Shown here in pieces: positions 52,311 through 61,398 of a stretch of DNA of 64,000 bases; the first letter of the stretch is position 1; every line of letters begins with the position of its first letter. Position numbers and translations under genes: made by a program. Origin of the DNA: Alloboseaceae bacterium BT-24-1 (lineage in GTDB: Bacteria > Pseudomonadota > Alphaproteobacteria > Rhizobiales > Beijerinckiaceae); the NCBI GenBank assembly GCA_025846845.1, contig JAOYTL010000009.1, positions 266,180-330,179 of the forward strand. Direction: 5' to 3'. Under the pieces are notes generated by a model. It was not told the DNA's origin. It saw only the letters and a program-made list of their open reading frames with translations, and ran no database searches.

Positions 52311-54797
52311 TCAAAAACGTGCGCCGCCTGAGAAACGGAAGGCCTGGAGGCGGTCGCCGCCATACTTGCCGTCGATGCCGGTCTGCGGGTTGGTGCCCCA
52401 CTGGCCGTCGTCCTTGGTCAGCGCATAGGCATAGTCGAAGCGGATCGGGCCGAGCGGCGACTGCCAGAGCAGGCTTACGCCGATCGACGAGCGAATGACG
52501 TTGTTGTCATGCACGCAGGCGACGTTGCTCTGGAAGGCTGATTGGCTTGGCGCGACCGCCACATTGAACCGCTGCGCCTCAGAGCCGGCGGGGCAGCCGC
52601 TGACGATCGACTTCGAGCCGCCATCGTAATTGAACAACGTGCCGGCGTCGGCGAAGATCGCGCCACGCAGGCCAAGATCGCGCGGCAGGCCCCAGATCGG
52701 GAACTGCACCTCGAGCGAACCGCCGAAATAGGTGGTGCCGCCGAGCGCGTTGGCGGTCGGGTCGTTCAACACGTCACGCGGCCCGATACCGGAAGGCGCA
52801 AAGCCACGAACCAGTGTCGGGCCGAGGAAGTAATGGTCGATCATGCGCAAATTGCCGCTGGTGGCCTGGACGTGACCGCCTTGGACGCGGACAAAGCCGA
52901 CGACATCGTCGAAGATCTCGCGATAGTAGCGGGCGTCGGCCGAGATGCGCAGGAACTTCGAGTCGCCGCCGACGCCAGCGAATTCCGGCTTCAGCTCGGC
53001 GACAAAGCCGTTGCGCGGGCTCTGGTAGTTGTCGAGCGAGTTGTAGTTGAAGTTCAGGCCGACCAGCGAGGTCAGCGTCGAACCCTGCGCCTCCTTGACC
53101 GCGACGGTGGCTTCACCGTTGCTCAAGCAGTTATAGCCGCCAGCGGCGGCAGCCACAGCGCCGGGCGTGCCAGGCGTGATGCCGGCGATCGGAAAGGTAC
53201 AGTCGTTATAAGGGCGGGCCGGCGTGTTCGGAATCTTGATTTCGGTCGTATAGATCGAATAGCGCGGCGTGATCGAGAAATCTTCCGTGATCGGGAACGA
53301 GAAGCGCAACTGGCCGCCGGTGACGCGGCTCTCGAAGCGACCGATATTGTGGTTGTTGTTGTACTTCGAGAACAGGTCGATGCCGGCGGCGATGCGATGG
53401 CCGAGGAAATAGGGCTCGGTGAACGAGAAGTCGACGCCTTGGGTACGCTGGCCCATCGTGCCGGCGATACGGACATACTGGCCGCGACCGAGGAAATTCG
53501 ACTCCGACAGCGAGATCTCGCCGATGATGCCGTCGGATGTCGAGTAGCCACCGGCGATCGAGAACGAGCCGGTTGCCTTGTCCTCGACGTCGATGTTGAC
53601 GACCACGCGGTCGGGCGCGCTGCCCGGCTCATTGGTGATGCGGACCTTGTTGAAGAAGCCGAGATTGTTGAGACGACGCTCGGCGCGGTCAACGAAGACC
53701 TTGTTGTAGGCGTCGCCTTCGCCAAGATCGAGCTCGCGGCGGACGACATAATCGCGGGTACGGGTGTTGCCGCGCACATTGATACGCTCGACGTAAACCC
53801 GCGGGCCTTCCTCGACCACATAGGTGATGCCGATCTGCTGGCCTGCCGCATCGCGCTCACCGCGCGGGCGGACCTGAGCGAAGGCGTAGCCGCGCTTGGC
53901 CACCTCGGTGGTCAGGGTGACCAGCGAACGCTCGACGGCCTCTGCATTGTAGGTGTCGCCGGCGGATGTGTTGACCAGCGATTGCAGAGCAGCCGGATCG
54001 ACGTCGCGCAGACGAGAATCAACCGAGACGTTGCCGACCTTGTACTGCGGCCCTTCGTCAACGGTGACATCGACGACCCAACCACCGGCCGCATCATCGA
54101 AGCGGGCATCGCTCGAGACGATCCGGAAGTCGGCATAGCCGTTCTTCAGGTAATAGCGGCGAACCAGCTCGAGATCGGAGTTGATCCGATCCGGATCATA
54201 GACGTCGGAGGTCTTGATCCAGCTCAGGAAGTTCGACTCGGTCGAGCTCATCAGGCCGCGAAGGCGCGAAGAGGAATAGGCGCCGTTGCCGGCGAAATTG
54301 ATCGACTTGATGCCGGTCTTGCCGCTCTCCACCACGGTGAAGACCACGTCCGAGCGGCCGTTCGGCAGCGGCTGGATGCGGCCGCTGATCGTAGCCAGGC
54401 CGTAGCCAGCGCGGCGATAGACCTCCTTGAGGCGCTCGACGTCGGCATCGATGAGCTGCTGGCTCAGCGGGCCGCGGGCCTTGGACTGAACCTGCCCAAG
54501 CAGGACATCACCCTTCAGGCGGCGGTTGCCCTCGAAGGCAACGCGATTGATCGTATCATTCTCCTGGACCGAAACCATGGTCTGCGCGCCGCGGCGGCTA
54601 ACCTGGACGTGCGAGAACAACATGGTCGCCAGCAGGCTCTGCCGGATCTTCTGCGGGTCGCCCTGGCTCGCGTAGCCGCGGATGATCTCTGCATCGACGC
54701 GACGATTGCCTTGGACAATCACAGCTTGGGCAAAAACAACGCCACCGCTGACGGCGACCATGATGGCCGCCAGTCCGACTGATCGAGAGAGCCGCAT
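52311..54797 (-). CDS. bamA: Outer-membrane protein assembly factor BamA (paralogue outside the usual locus)
   Basis: This 828-residue barrel-assembly protein starts at the ATG at 54797, where a signal peptide MRLSRSVGLAAIMVAVSGGV begins; the longer upstream frame is not coding. Five POTRA domains run to about residue 415 (for example INRVAFEGNRRL, IKSINFAGNG, YVERINVRGNTRTRDYV). The barrel contains SESNFLGRGQYVRI, FTEPYFLGHRIAAG, the loop-6 motif VRGFAPSGIGPRD and a C-terminal FSGGARF ending in Phe. Essential bamA normally sits with rseP, skp, lpxD and fabZ. None is here, so this is probably a second copy. Whether it is specialised is unknown. Confidence 0.9.
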   Translation of the reverse strand: MRLSRSVGLAAIMVAVSGGVVFAQAVIVQGNRRVDAEIIRGYASQGDPQKIRQSLLATMLFSHVQVSRRGAQTMVSVQENDTINRVAFEGNRRLKGDVLLGQVQSKARGPLSQQLIDADVERLKEVYRRAGYGLATISGRIQPLPNGRSDVVFTVVESGKTGIKSINFAGNGAYSSSRLRGLMSSTESNFLSWIKTSDVYDPDRINSDLELVRRYYLKNGYADFRIVSSDARFDDAAGGWVVDVTVDEGPQYKVGNVSVDSRLRDVDPAALQSLVNTSAGDTYNAEAVERSLVTLTTEVAKRGYAFAQVRPRGERDAAGQQIGITYVVEEGPRVYVERINVRGNTRTRDYVVRRELDLGEGDAYNKVFVDRAERRLNNLGFFNKVRITNEPGSAPDRVVVNIDVEDKATGSFSIAGGYSTSDGIIGEISLSESNFLGRGQYVRIAGTMGQRTQGVDFSFTEPYFLGHRIAAGIDLFSKYNNNHNIGRFESRVTGGQLRFSFPITEDFSITPRYSIYTTEIKIPNTPARPYNDCTFPIAGITPGTPGAVAAAAGGYNCLSNGEATVAVKEAQGSTLTSLVGLNFNYNSLDNYQSPRNGFVAELKPEFAGVGGDSKFLRISADARYYREIFDDVVGFVRVQGGHVQATSGNLRMIDHYFLGPTLVRGFAPSGIGPRDVLNDPTANALGGTTYFGGSLEVQFPIWGLPRDLGLRGAIFADAGTLFNYDGGSKSIVSGCPAGSEAQRFNVAVAPSQSAFQSNVACVHDNNVIRSSIGVSLLWQSPLGPIRFDYAYALTKDDGQWGTNPQTGIDGKYGGDRLQAFRFSGGARF

Positions 54798-56364
54798 GTG
54801 CAAGGACCGGCTCTTTTGGGTCGACGGAAAACGTTCAACAGCTCTGGCGACCAAGCGCTCCCCGCCCTGCTTCCACAGGTCGAAAACAACACACCGCGGC
54901 CTCTCTCGAGCGACGGGCTGTTCCGGCATTTCAATTTCCGCGGCCTCTTTGATACCAATGCACGCTGCACCGGAGGCGGCAGACAGCCCAGCCAGTTCCT
55001 GTGGCCCGGCCACGATTGCACGAAACATCATTTTTAACTCGATTTCGGCTGATGTATATTCATTGTACAATTTCTCAATTCCGCTGCAGTGGATCGTTTT
55101 TTTGTAGATGCGATACCGCTTATCCACCACAGAAATGTGATTTAAGCGCGCTGTATCGTTACGAATTCAACATTTTGCGAGAGCTGATATTATCAAACCG
55201 AGAAATTACGCGGCAAGATATCCCTTTTTTCTCTGACATGTCCTTCAGAATCATGAGCAGAACCTTTTTGCAGACCAGCGGAACCCGGATCGCATTCCCA
55301 CTTGGCGTAAGTATTAGGTAGGAAGATAAAGCCGAATATTACCGCGGCATTACCCCCTCCCCTGAGGACGCCTGAGCCAGGACCGCAGCTACTCGAGGCG
55401 TCATGACCGCAGGAGAGAACCTCGCGGAGCTTGATCTCGGAGGACAGCCGGGCGCGCCAACGACGCAGGAGCTGCAAACCGCCATCCTCAATGCCGCTGT
55501 TGATCGCGTCATGGCAGCGGATGCGTCATCAGCGGCGACCGTGCGGCGATGAGGCGCTTGCGCACACGGGACGTGCCAAACTCCTTCGCGACGGTCAAGA
55601 TCACGGCTCGGTCCGATCTGGTCATGACTTTGCTGTCAAGCCTGGCGCGAGCGGCCGCGAGCACATGAGGCGCTTCGTTGTGCTGCGGCCGCCTCTCACC
55701 TTGGAAGTTTCGCCATGAGCCTCACCTGGCACGCGCGCCAGCAGGACGCCCCGAGGCATGTCTGGGTGAGGTAGGCCATTGTCGCGGCAGCCGAATTGTT
55801 CTCATAGGCCCAATCCACTCGGATTGCGGCAATCGGCGATTTATAGTGGAGAGAAAGGGATTCGAGCTCCGCTCAAGTGAGAGCTATAGAGTAAAAATAG
55901 ATCTCATCGTTACCTGAGAGGGCGCGTAGCGTGGCTGAACCTGTCTCTTGGAGATGGTGTATCCAAACGCTCGAACATTCCGCAAGCGCACTCAGCAACA
56001 CCTCACAATCTGCCTAATGGTGATCAAGGCAAGTTACCGATTAGCCCATGGCAGCAAGCCTGACCGGCGTGGGCGCACCTTCACTACGAGCCTTGCTCGC
56101 CGCGAGCCATTAGCTCAGGAGAGCGCGATGCTACGGATACTTCTGGCAAGATAGCCTTCAGCAGCTTCCCTTTCGTCCTGGCCGACCCAGCTCTATAGCT
56201 TCTGCAAGTCCTCATCCGAGGCGGGACGCTCCAGCCGAAACCCTCCAGTTTGTTGCCGAGGTGCACTACCCGGCAAGTGGTCTTTCTCTCTTGATAGGCG
56301 ATTGGCATTGGGCTCGAGCTGAATGCCTGCCATAAGATCCGCCCTGCGTGCTGTCTTGGCGTTC
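54798..56364. other. 1.5-kb stretch with no confident gene
   Basis: A small frame at 55403-55552 (+, 49 residues, MTAGENLAELDLGGQPGAPT...) could be a gene or a truncated one, but I recognise no family and see no strong ribosome site. Further fragments such as RRFVVLRPPLTLEVSP (about 55665-55718) and MSLTWHARQQDAPRHVW (55715-55770) look like decayed coding sequence in changing frames. The part from 55040 to 55340 is AT-rich and likely holds the bamA promoter. No IS ends or tRNA were seen. Confidence 0.4.
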
Positions 56365-57117
56365 TCAGAAGGGCAGCAGAATATCTATTGCCTGCTGGCC
56401 GTAGCGCGGCTGCTGGACGTCGGTGATCTGGCCGCGGCCGCCATAGGCGATCCGGGCCTGGGCGATCTTAGTCGAATCGATCGTGTTGTCGGATTCGATG
56501 TCCTCGGGCCGGATCACACCGGCGATGAGCAGCTCGCGCACCTCGAAGTTCACCCGGATCTCCTGCTTGCCCTCGATCACGAGGTTGCCGTTCGGCAAGG
56601 TCTGCGTGACCACGGCCGCGACGTTGGTCGCGAGGGTCTCGGACCGGCGCACCGAACCTGAGCCTCTGCTCGACCCATCTGAATCGAGCTTGACCAGCGA
56701 CGCCGCCTTGGCCCCGCCGGGGAGGAAGTCGTCGAGCTTGTTCTCAAAGCCGAAAGCGTTCGCGGCGCCGAAATCCTCGCGGCTCTTGCGGCTGCGCCTA
56801 GTCGTGTTGTCGAGCTGGGCTCGGTCGGTGACCTTAACCTTCACCGTCACCAGGTCGCCAACTAGGCGAGCGCGCTGGTCCTTGAAGAAGGCGCGCGAGC
56901 CGGTACGCCAGAGTGAGTTCGGCGCATAGGTGGCGTGCTCGATCGCTGGCATCGGCATCTGCACCGGCTTGTAACCCTTGGCGGCGGTCGGATCCTCGAT
57001 CGGCGAGAGCGCCGGCGGTTGACCGACATTGGCCAGCCGGTCGGGAATACCACAGGCGCCCAGAAACAAGCACAGCACGAGAACCGTCGGTGTTTGAAGA
57101 TGAATAGGATAACTCAT
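56365..57117 (-). CDS. flgH: Flagellar L-ring protein FlgH
   Basis: This 250-residue lipoprotein forms the outer-membrane ring of the flagellar basal body. It is taken from the ATG at 57117; another in-frame ATG lies 15 bases upstream. The signal ends in the lipobox LGAC (CLFLGACGIPDRL, Cys about residue 22). Conserved family parts are SLWRTGSRAFFKDQRARLVG, GDLVTVKVKV, VVTQTLPNGNLVIEGKQEI, VRELLIAGVIRPEDI and the C-terminus GQQAIDILLPF. The usual partners flgI and flgA are not adjacent; flgH stands alone, 5.4 kb from the flgL gene and in the opposite direction. Confidence 0.92.
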   Translation of the reverse strand: MSYPIHLQTPTVLVLCLFLGACGIPDRLANVGQPPALSPIEDPTAAKGYKPVQMPMPAIEHATYAPNSLWRTGSRAFFKDQRARLVGDLVTVKVKVTDRAQLDNTTRRSRKSREDFGAANAFGFENKLDDFLPGGAKAASLVKLDSDGSSRGSGSVRRSETLATNVAAVVTQTLPNGNLVIEGKQEIRVNFEVRELLIAGVIRPEDIESDNTIDSTKIAQARIAYGGRGQITDVQQPRYGQQAIDILLPF

Positions 57118-58480
57118 GCCAAAATCCCGCATAGACGGATTACGCGCAATCACATTCTTGTCCGAGACACGCTTTGGGCGCTGACCCCACCGCATTACCA
57201 CGCAAGTTACGTTCACATCATCGAACACAAATTTGAAATTGAGCCACGTTTTACCTTTTTGATTACGGCTGCATTACAAACAGAGTGGAACACCACTTCA
57301 TTGCGCAATGTTCGCATAGGATCCGCCTCCAGTTTCTTGGACTTGCCGGCTCTGCGGAGCGTTGGTGCGAAGGAGACGAAGCTCACCGCCGCAGATCGCA
57401 TTCATTCCGCGCCAGGCGGCAAGACGGCCGAACACGAGCACCGGCTAAGCACCTGCTCGCAAGACAGACGCGGTCTTCGGACAAGAGGACTGATGCCAAG
57501 GAAGACCTGGAGCTTGCCCCGAACCCTGTCCACAGGCAGTGCTCGAGGCATCATGAAGCAGGTTGGCCGGCAGACCGGCTGGCTCGGCAAGCCGCTCCGG
57601 AACCTATAGCCGCAGGCGCCCATGGCATATCGAGGCCTCCCACGACCGCTTAAACAAGGGCGGGAGACGCTAGCGTGCGCAGCGATTCACTTCGTAATGC
57701 TGCAGCAACCTTCTTTGAGCAGGCATGAGCGCGACTGCTAAATGCTGCGGAAGTCGAGGAGCCGGTTCATGCCGTTGTGTGGAATGCTGACTGCAATCAA
57801 GATTGGCTGGGCAGCCGCGGGCCTCTGTGATCAGCCACCGGAAGCTGCACGGCCGTCGCCGGCGCCCTCCCCGGCAGTTGGCGCATCAGCTCCCTCCGGG
57901 GCCGCCCGCGGGCTGCACGCTCCGCCTGTTCGCTGGTCGCAGTCCCGGAAGAGCCAAGCACATCGTCGTATCGACGAAGCCACCAGAATTGCAGGTCCGG
58001 TGAGGCTAGAGTTCATAAGCGCAATGTCGACGTCAGATAGGTTTGAATACCGCATCAGGCCGAAAGCAAAGCAGTAACTGGGCTTGGAGGGACGTGAGGG
58101 TGTGGCTGCCGAATAAAGCCACTCCGGGTCTTCCGCCCTATTCTAGCGCCGACCAGGTTGCCGGAGTGGAAGCATCGGAGCGCTGGCGCTCCGAGGGCGT
58201 CGGCCTTTACGATCGGGCTGAAATGGAGACCAATGTTATCGCCAGAGGCGGATCCAAAGAATTCTTTGAACAAGCGTGGGTAGATTATCTGGGCCGTGAT
58301 CGCAAGAATAGCTGAGGCAGCCTCCATACAGCACTGGCATGTGGCTGGCGGTACCTTGTTCTACATCGTCATAGGCCGCGTCGCTTGATAGGTTAAATCG
58401 TCGCAAAACTCAAACGAAATTCAAGAATTTCGTGACGAAGACATCGTAGTCTGGTGGAGAGAAGGTTGCCGGAAGGTGCT
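57118..58480. other. 1.36-kb stretch with no confident gene
   Basis: Several weak frames exist. The most regular is a plus-strand one ending at 58315 (LPPYSSADQVAGVEASERWR ... KEFFEQAWVDYLGRDRK), which could be a short hypothetical protein with a TTG start, but nothing confirms it. Pro-, Ser- and Arg-rich frames between 57740 and 58080 look like codon-bias noise. No repeats, IS ends or RNA genes were recognised. Confidence 0.4.
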
Positions 58481-59011
58481 ATGAGAGACAAGGACACCAT
58501 ATTGCTTGTCTCGGTCGCTTCGGACGACCTGAGCGAGGTAAACGCTATATTCGATGACCTCGCCACCTACTCTCAGCGGGTCGATGGTGTCCCAAGGCGT
58601 GGCGATTCGGCCTACACGTTCGCCACGACGGTTCCATCAGGACATTCCCCTGTCAGCAAGCATGCGTTCCTGGCAAAGCGCGGAGAGGCGGTTGTCGGGC
58701 TTCTGGATGTGATCGATGGCTACCCGTCACCAGGAATAGCGTTCCTTGGCCTGCTTGCCGTTCGAGAGAGCGCTCAGGGATCGGGCCTTGGTCGAGCGCT
58801 ATATTGCGAAGCGGAACGTTTCGCTCGCGGCAATCTCAAGGCACGAACCATGCGGCTGGCGGTGGTCGAAACCAATCCGGTTATCGGCTTCTGGACGAAG
58901 ATGGGGTTCCATCCGACTGGCGAGGTCAAACCTTTCGAAGGCGAGACCTGCACTTCACATGCCGTCCTGATGGAAAAGAAGCTCCAATCAGTCGTCGCAA
59001 CGTCAGCTTGA
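58481..59011 (+). CDS. GNAT family N-acetyltransferase
   Basis: This 176-residue product is counted from the ATG at 58481, preceded by GGAAGG. The GNAT fold is seen in AFLAKRGEAVVGLLDVIDGY (strands 3-4), LAVRESAQGSGLGRALYCEA (acetyl-CoA loop with Q..G.G) and AVVETNPVIGFWTKMGFHPT (motif B). It stands alone, followed by a broken iron-transport permease on the other strand. The substrate is unknown. Confidence 0.88.
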   Translation: MRDKDTILLVSVASDDLSEVNAIFDDLATYSQRVDGVPRRGDSAYTFATTVPSGHSPVSKHAFLAKRGEAVVGLLDVIDGYPSPGIAFLGLLAVRESAQGSGLGRALYCEAERFARGNLKARTMRLAVVETNPVIGFWTKMGFHPTGEVKPFEGETCTSHAVLMEKKLQSVVATSA

Positions 59012-59039
59012 TGCCGGCGCCGATCAGCAGGCTTGTGAA

Positions 59040-59700
59040 CGCGCGGCTGGTGAGGCGACGACCCGGCCGAGCCAGTCGGCCATGACCATCACCAGCGCGC
59101 CACTGAGCGCCGCGGCCGCAAGCTGCGGCGCCGCACGCTGCAAGCCGAGCAGGCGGGACAGATGCGGCGTCATCAGTCTGACGAAGGTCAGCGGGCCGAC
59201 GACGAGCGTCGCCGCGGCCGTCAGGGCAGCGGCCAGCAACAGCAGGAGCAGACGAACGAGCGGCAGCCTGAGGCCGAGCGAGGCGCCGACGGCATCGCCG
59301 AGCGCGATCAGATCGAGCCAGCGCAAGCTCGGTACCGTCAGCGCGACGAGCAAGATCGCGCTTCCCGCCGCCCAGGCCAGTTGCGTCTCGTCCACGGCAT
59401 AGGTCGAGCCCGTCATCCAGCCGAGCAGCAGCATGGCGCGCGGATCGCCGCTGGCCGTCAAGGCGCCGACGAGCGCGTCGAGCAGCACTCCGATCGCGAT
59501 ACCGGCGAGCAGGATGCGTTCCGGCGCCCCAGCGCCAGCATGATGGCGAGCACGATCGCCGCGCCGGCGGTAGCGGCGGCGATCTGCTGGTCTCGGCTCG
59601 CTGCCGGCAGCGCGAACAACGCCGCGATCACGCCGAGCGCGGCGCCGGCGCTGACGCCGAGGACTTCGGGGCTCGCCATCGGATTACCGCGCGTCCGCTT
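59040..59700 (-). pseudogene. FhuB-like iron-siderophore ABC permease, truncated and frameshifted
   Basis: The minus strand reads TRGNPMASPEVLGVSAGAAL, the first-helix region common to FecCD permeases, then AAATAGAAIVLAIMLALG. A frame change near 59525 (a lost base within RILLAGIAIG) follows, then LLDALVGALTASGDPRAMLL, WMTGSTYAVD, WLDLIALGDAVGASLGLRL, VVGPLTFVRLMTPHLSRLLG and ALSGALVMVMADWLGRVV. Both ends are cut off: the preceding helices and the last PIG.LT segment are missing. In intact relatives this is the second half of a long FhuB. Confidence 0.78.
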
Positions 59701-59954
59701 TCGGTCAAGCACCCAATGTCAGCTTCTCTAATCGGGCATGAGGGTCAAGCTCTGGTTTGGTCCAAGCCGGCCTTCTCGTTCACGCGGGTCACGCTTCTTT
59801 TCGCAGTCTGATGGCTCCTTGCGAGCGGAGCCGCTGCACGCATGCATGGGACCATGGCCTGAAAGCCTACAGTCGAGCACTCTACAATCGCCCTGCCTTG
59901 GAACGAACCGGAGGACTTTGCCGAACTGTGGGACTGGCACACGACAAGGACGAA

Positions 59955-60158
59955 ATGCCGCCGGAATATGAGGTTTGGCACGAGACGGCGGTTGCGGTCA
60001 TAAATATGTGGCTGAGCAGCGGTAAGACGCTGCAGCTTGTGACCGTTCGCTCAAAGCCGTTCCTTGAACGGCTCGAAGCGCGTGGCCTGCCCAACACCGC
60101 CAAAACCCGCCGCCGCTATGTCGAGCTGCTTACGAGCCGTGCTGGCGACGCAGCCTGA
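59955..60158 (+). CDS. Small hypothetical protein
   Basis: This 67-residue frame has AAGGA ahead of its ATG at 59955. It contains YEVWHETAVAVINMWLSSGK and SKPFLERLEARGLPNTAKTR. It is soluble and basic, without a signal. No family was recognised. A different upstream frame (ALPWNEPEDFAELWDWH near 59890-59940) also looks coding-like, so this could be the tail of a frameshifted longer gene. Confidence 0.4.
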   Translation: MPPEYEVWHETAVAVINMWLSSGKTLQLVTVRSKPFLERLEARGLPNTAKTRRRYVELLTSRAGDAA

Positions 60159-60275
60159 AGATATCCCTTAAGCAGCCGATCGCTCGACTCCCATGGCAAG
60201 ACGATTTTGTCTGAACGTCAAACTGGGGCGATCCACTGAAGCGAGCCCCATGGCGAAACTGCGAGAGGACGCAAC

Positions 60276-60932
60276 TTGGTCGAACCAACACGCGGACGAT
60301 TTGTTTTCAGCCGCGCCGAGATATGGGCAGACGGCGTGGTCCATGTGCTCGGGGTAGCGATGGGGCTTTGCGCGGTCACGGCTTTAATTGCGCAAGTCCT
60401 TGCAGCAGCGCCGCTCCCTGACCTGGTTCCTGTGGCGATCTACAGCTCCGCGCTAATGGCCGTCCTCATCGTCTCCGCCATCTACAATATGTGGCCGGTT
60501 TCCCCGACGAAGTGGCTGATCCGGCGCTTCGATCATTCAGCGATCTACGTCCTGATTGCGGGAACCTACACGCCATTCCTGATGAGATTGGGCGAGAGCG
60601 CCGTCGCACATATCCTGCTTGCCATCGTCTGGATCACCTCGGGTGTGGGGGTCGTGCTCAAGATTACGCTACCGGGCCGGTTCGACCGCCTTTCGATCGT
60701 GCTCTATCTTCTCCTCGGGTGGAGCGGTGTCCTAGCATGGGAGAGCATTGCCCAACTGCCGAGCCTCGCTCTGTGGCTGATATTGGTAGGCGCCGTTCTT
60801 TACACGCTGGGCGTGGTCTTTCACGTATGGCAGACCCTTCCGTTCCAGAATGCCATCTGGCATGCCTTCGTGCTTGTCGCTTCCGGCTGTTTCTACGGAG
60901 CCGTGTTTCGAGCTTACGCGGTCGGTCCATAG
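60276..60932 (+). CDS. Hemolysin III family (PAQR-type) membrane protein
   Basis: This 218-residue seven-helix protein is counted from a TTG at 60276 with GAGAGGA upstream; no ATG in frame fits better. Family marks are EIWADGVVHVLGVAMGL in helix 1, RRFDHSAIYVLIAGTYTPF, where Asp and His belong to the metal-binding set, and VFHVWQTLPFQNAIWHAFVL with the late histidines. The PAQR superfamily includes adiponectin receptors and bacterial TrhA, which adjust membrane lipids. Haemolytic activity is only a historical name. Confidence 0.9.
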   Translation: MVEPTRGRFVFSRAEIWADGVVHVLGVAMGLCAVTALIAQVLAAAPLPDLVPVAIYSSALMAVLIVSAIYNMWPVSPTKWLIRRFDHSAIYVLIAGTYTPFLMRLGESAVAHILLAIVWITSGVGVVLKITLPGRFDRLSIVLYLLLGWSGVLAWESIAQLPSLALWLILVGAVLYTLGVVFHVWQTLPFQNAIWHAFVLVASGCFYGAVFRAYAVGP

Positions 60933-61371
60933 AACCGATCTCGAGCCGCCGGGTCAGCGAGCGGGTACTGCGACAACCCGCCTTGCAGCCTTAGTAGACA
61001 GTTTGGGAGGCCTACGGGCGAGATGGTAACACCAGAGCATCTCGAGGGCCTGGTTCAAAAGCTTGAAAGCGAAACTTGGCCGCCGTAGGCGATCGAGGCA
61101 GAGCGTAAGCGCCTGCGCCAGACCGACTGGGCGGCTTCCTTGAGGTCGACGATCGATGGCTCGCACCCTACGTCAGGGGCGAGAAGGGCGAGCTGGGACG
61201 CTATTTCGCTAAGCCGCCGCACCGCCGCAGGTTTGATCGGACAACGAGTGATGCCCCTCTACGCCCAATTCCGACAAACGTACCCAGGCCGAGCTCGATC
61301 GCTTGGTGGCGCGAGTGATTGCACCGGAAATGCGCCAAAATCTCGTGGATGTGAACAGACACACAGTGAGT
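60933..61371. other. Decayed stretch without an intact gene
   Basis: A plus-strand reading from the ATG at 61024 (MVTPEHLEGLVQKLESETW) meets a TAG after 20 codons. Read through and with one frame shift it continues AIEAERKRLRQTDWAA, EVDDRWLAPYVRGEKGELGR and YFAKPPHRRRFDR. This has the look of one gene broken by a stop and an indel, but I cannot name the family. Confidence 0.4.
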
Positions 61372-61398
61372 AAAAACGGCCCCGGAAATAGGGGCGTT
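61372..61398 (-). terminator. Rho-independent terminator after the large exported protein gene
   Basis: On the minus strand, AACGCCCC, a 7-base loop and GGGGCCGTT (one bulged C) are followed by TTTTT. It begins right at the stop codon of the gene at 61399. Confidence 0.7.

Noticed and set aside
52542..54782. A 746-residue open frame on the plus strand across the bamA gene
   Set aside because: It is the antisense of bamA, rich in Arg/Ala/Asp from codon bias, and no domain is recognisable; the minus strand encodes an unmistakable BamA.
54798..55130. An N-terminal extension of BamA by 111 residues
   Set aside because: It would bury the signal peptide inside the protein; the ATG at 54797 begins a normal Sec signal.
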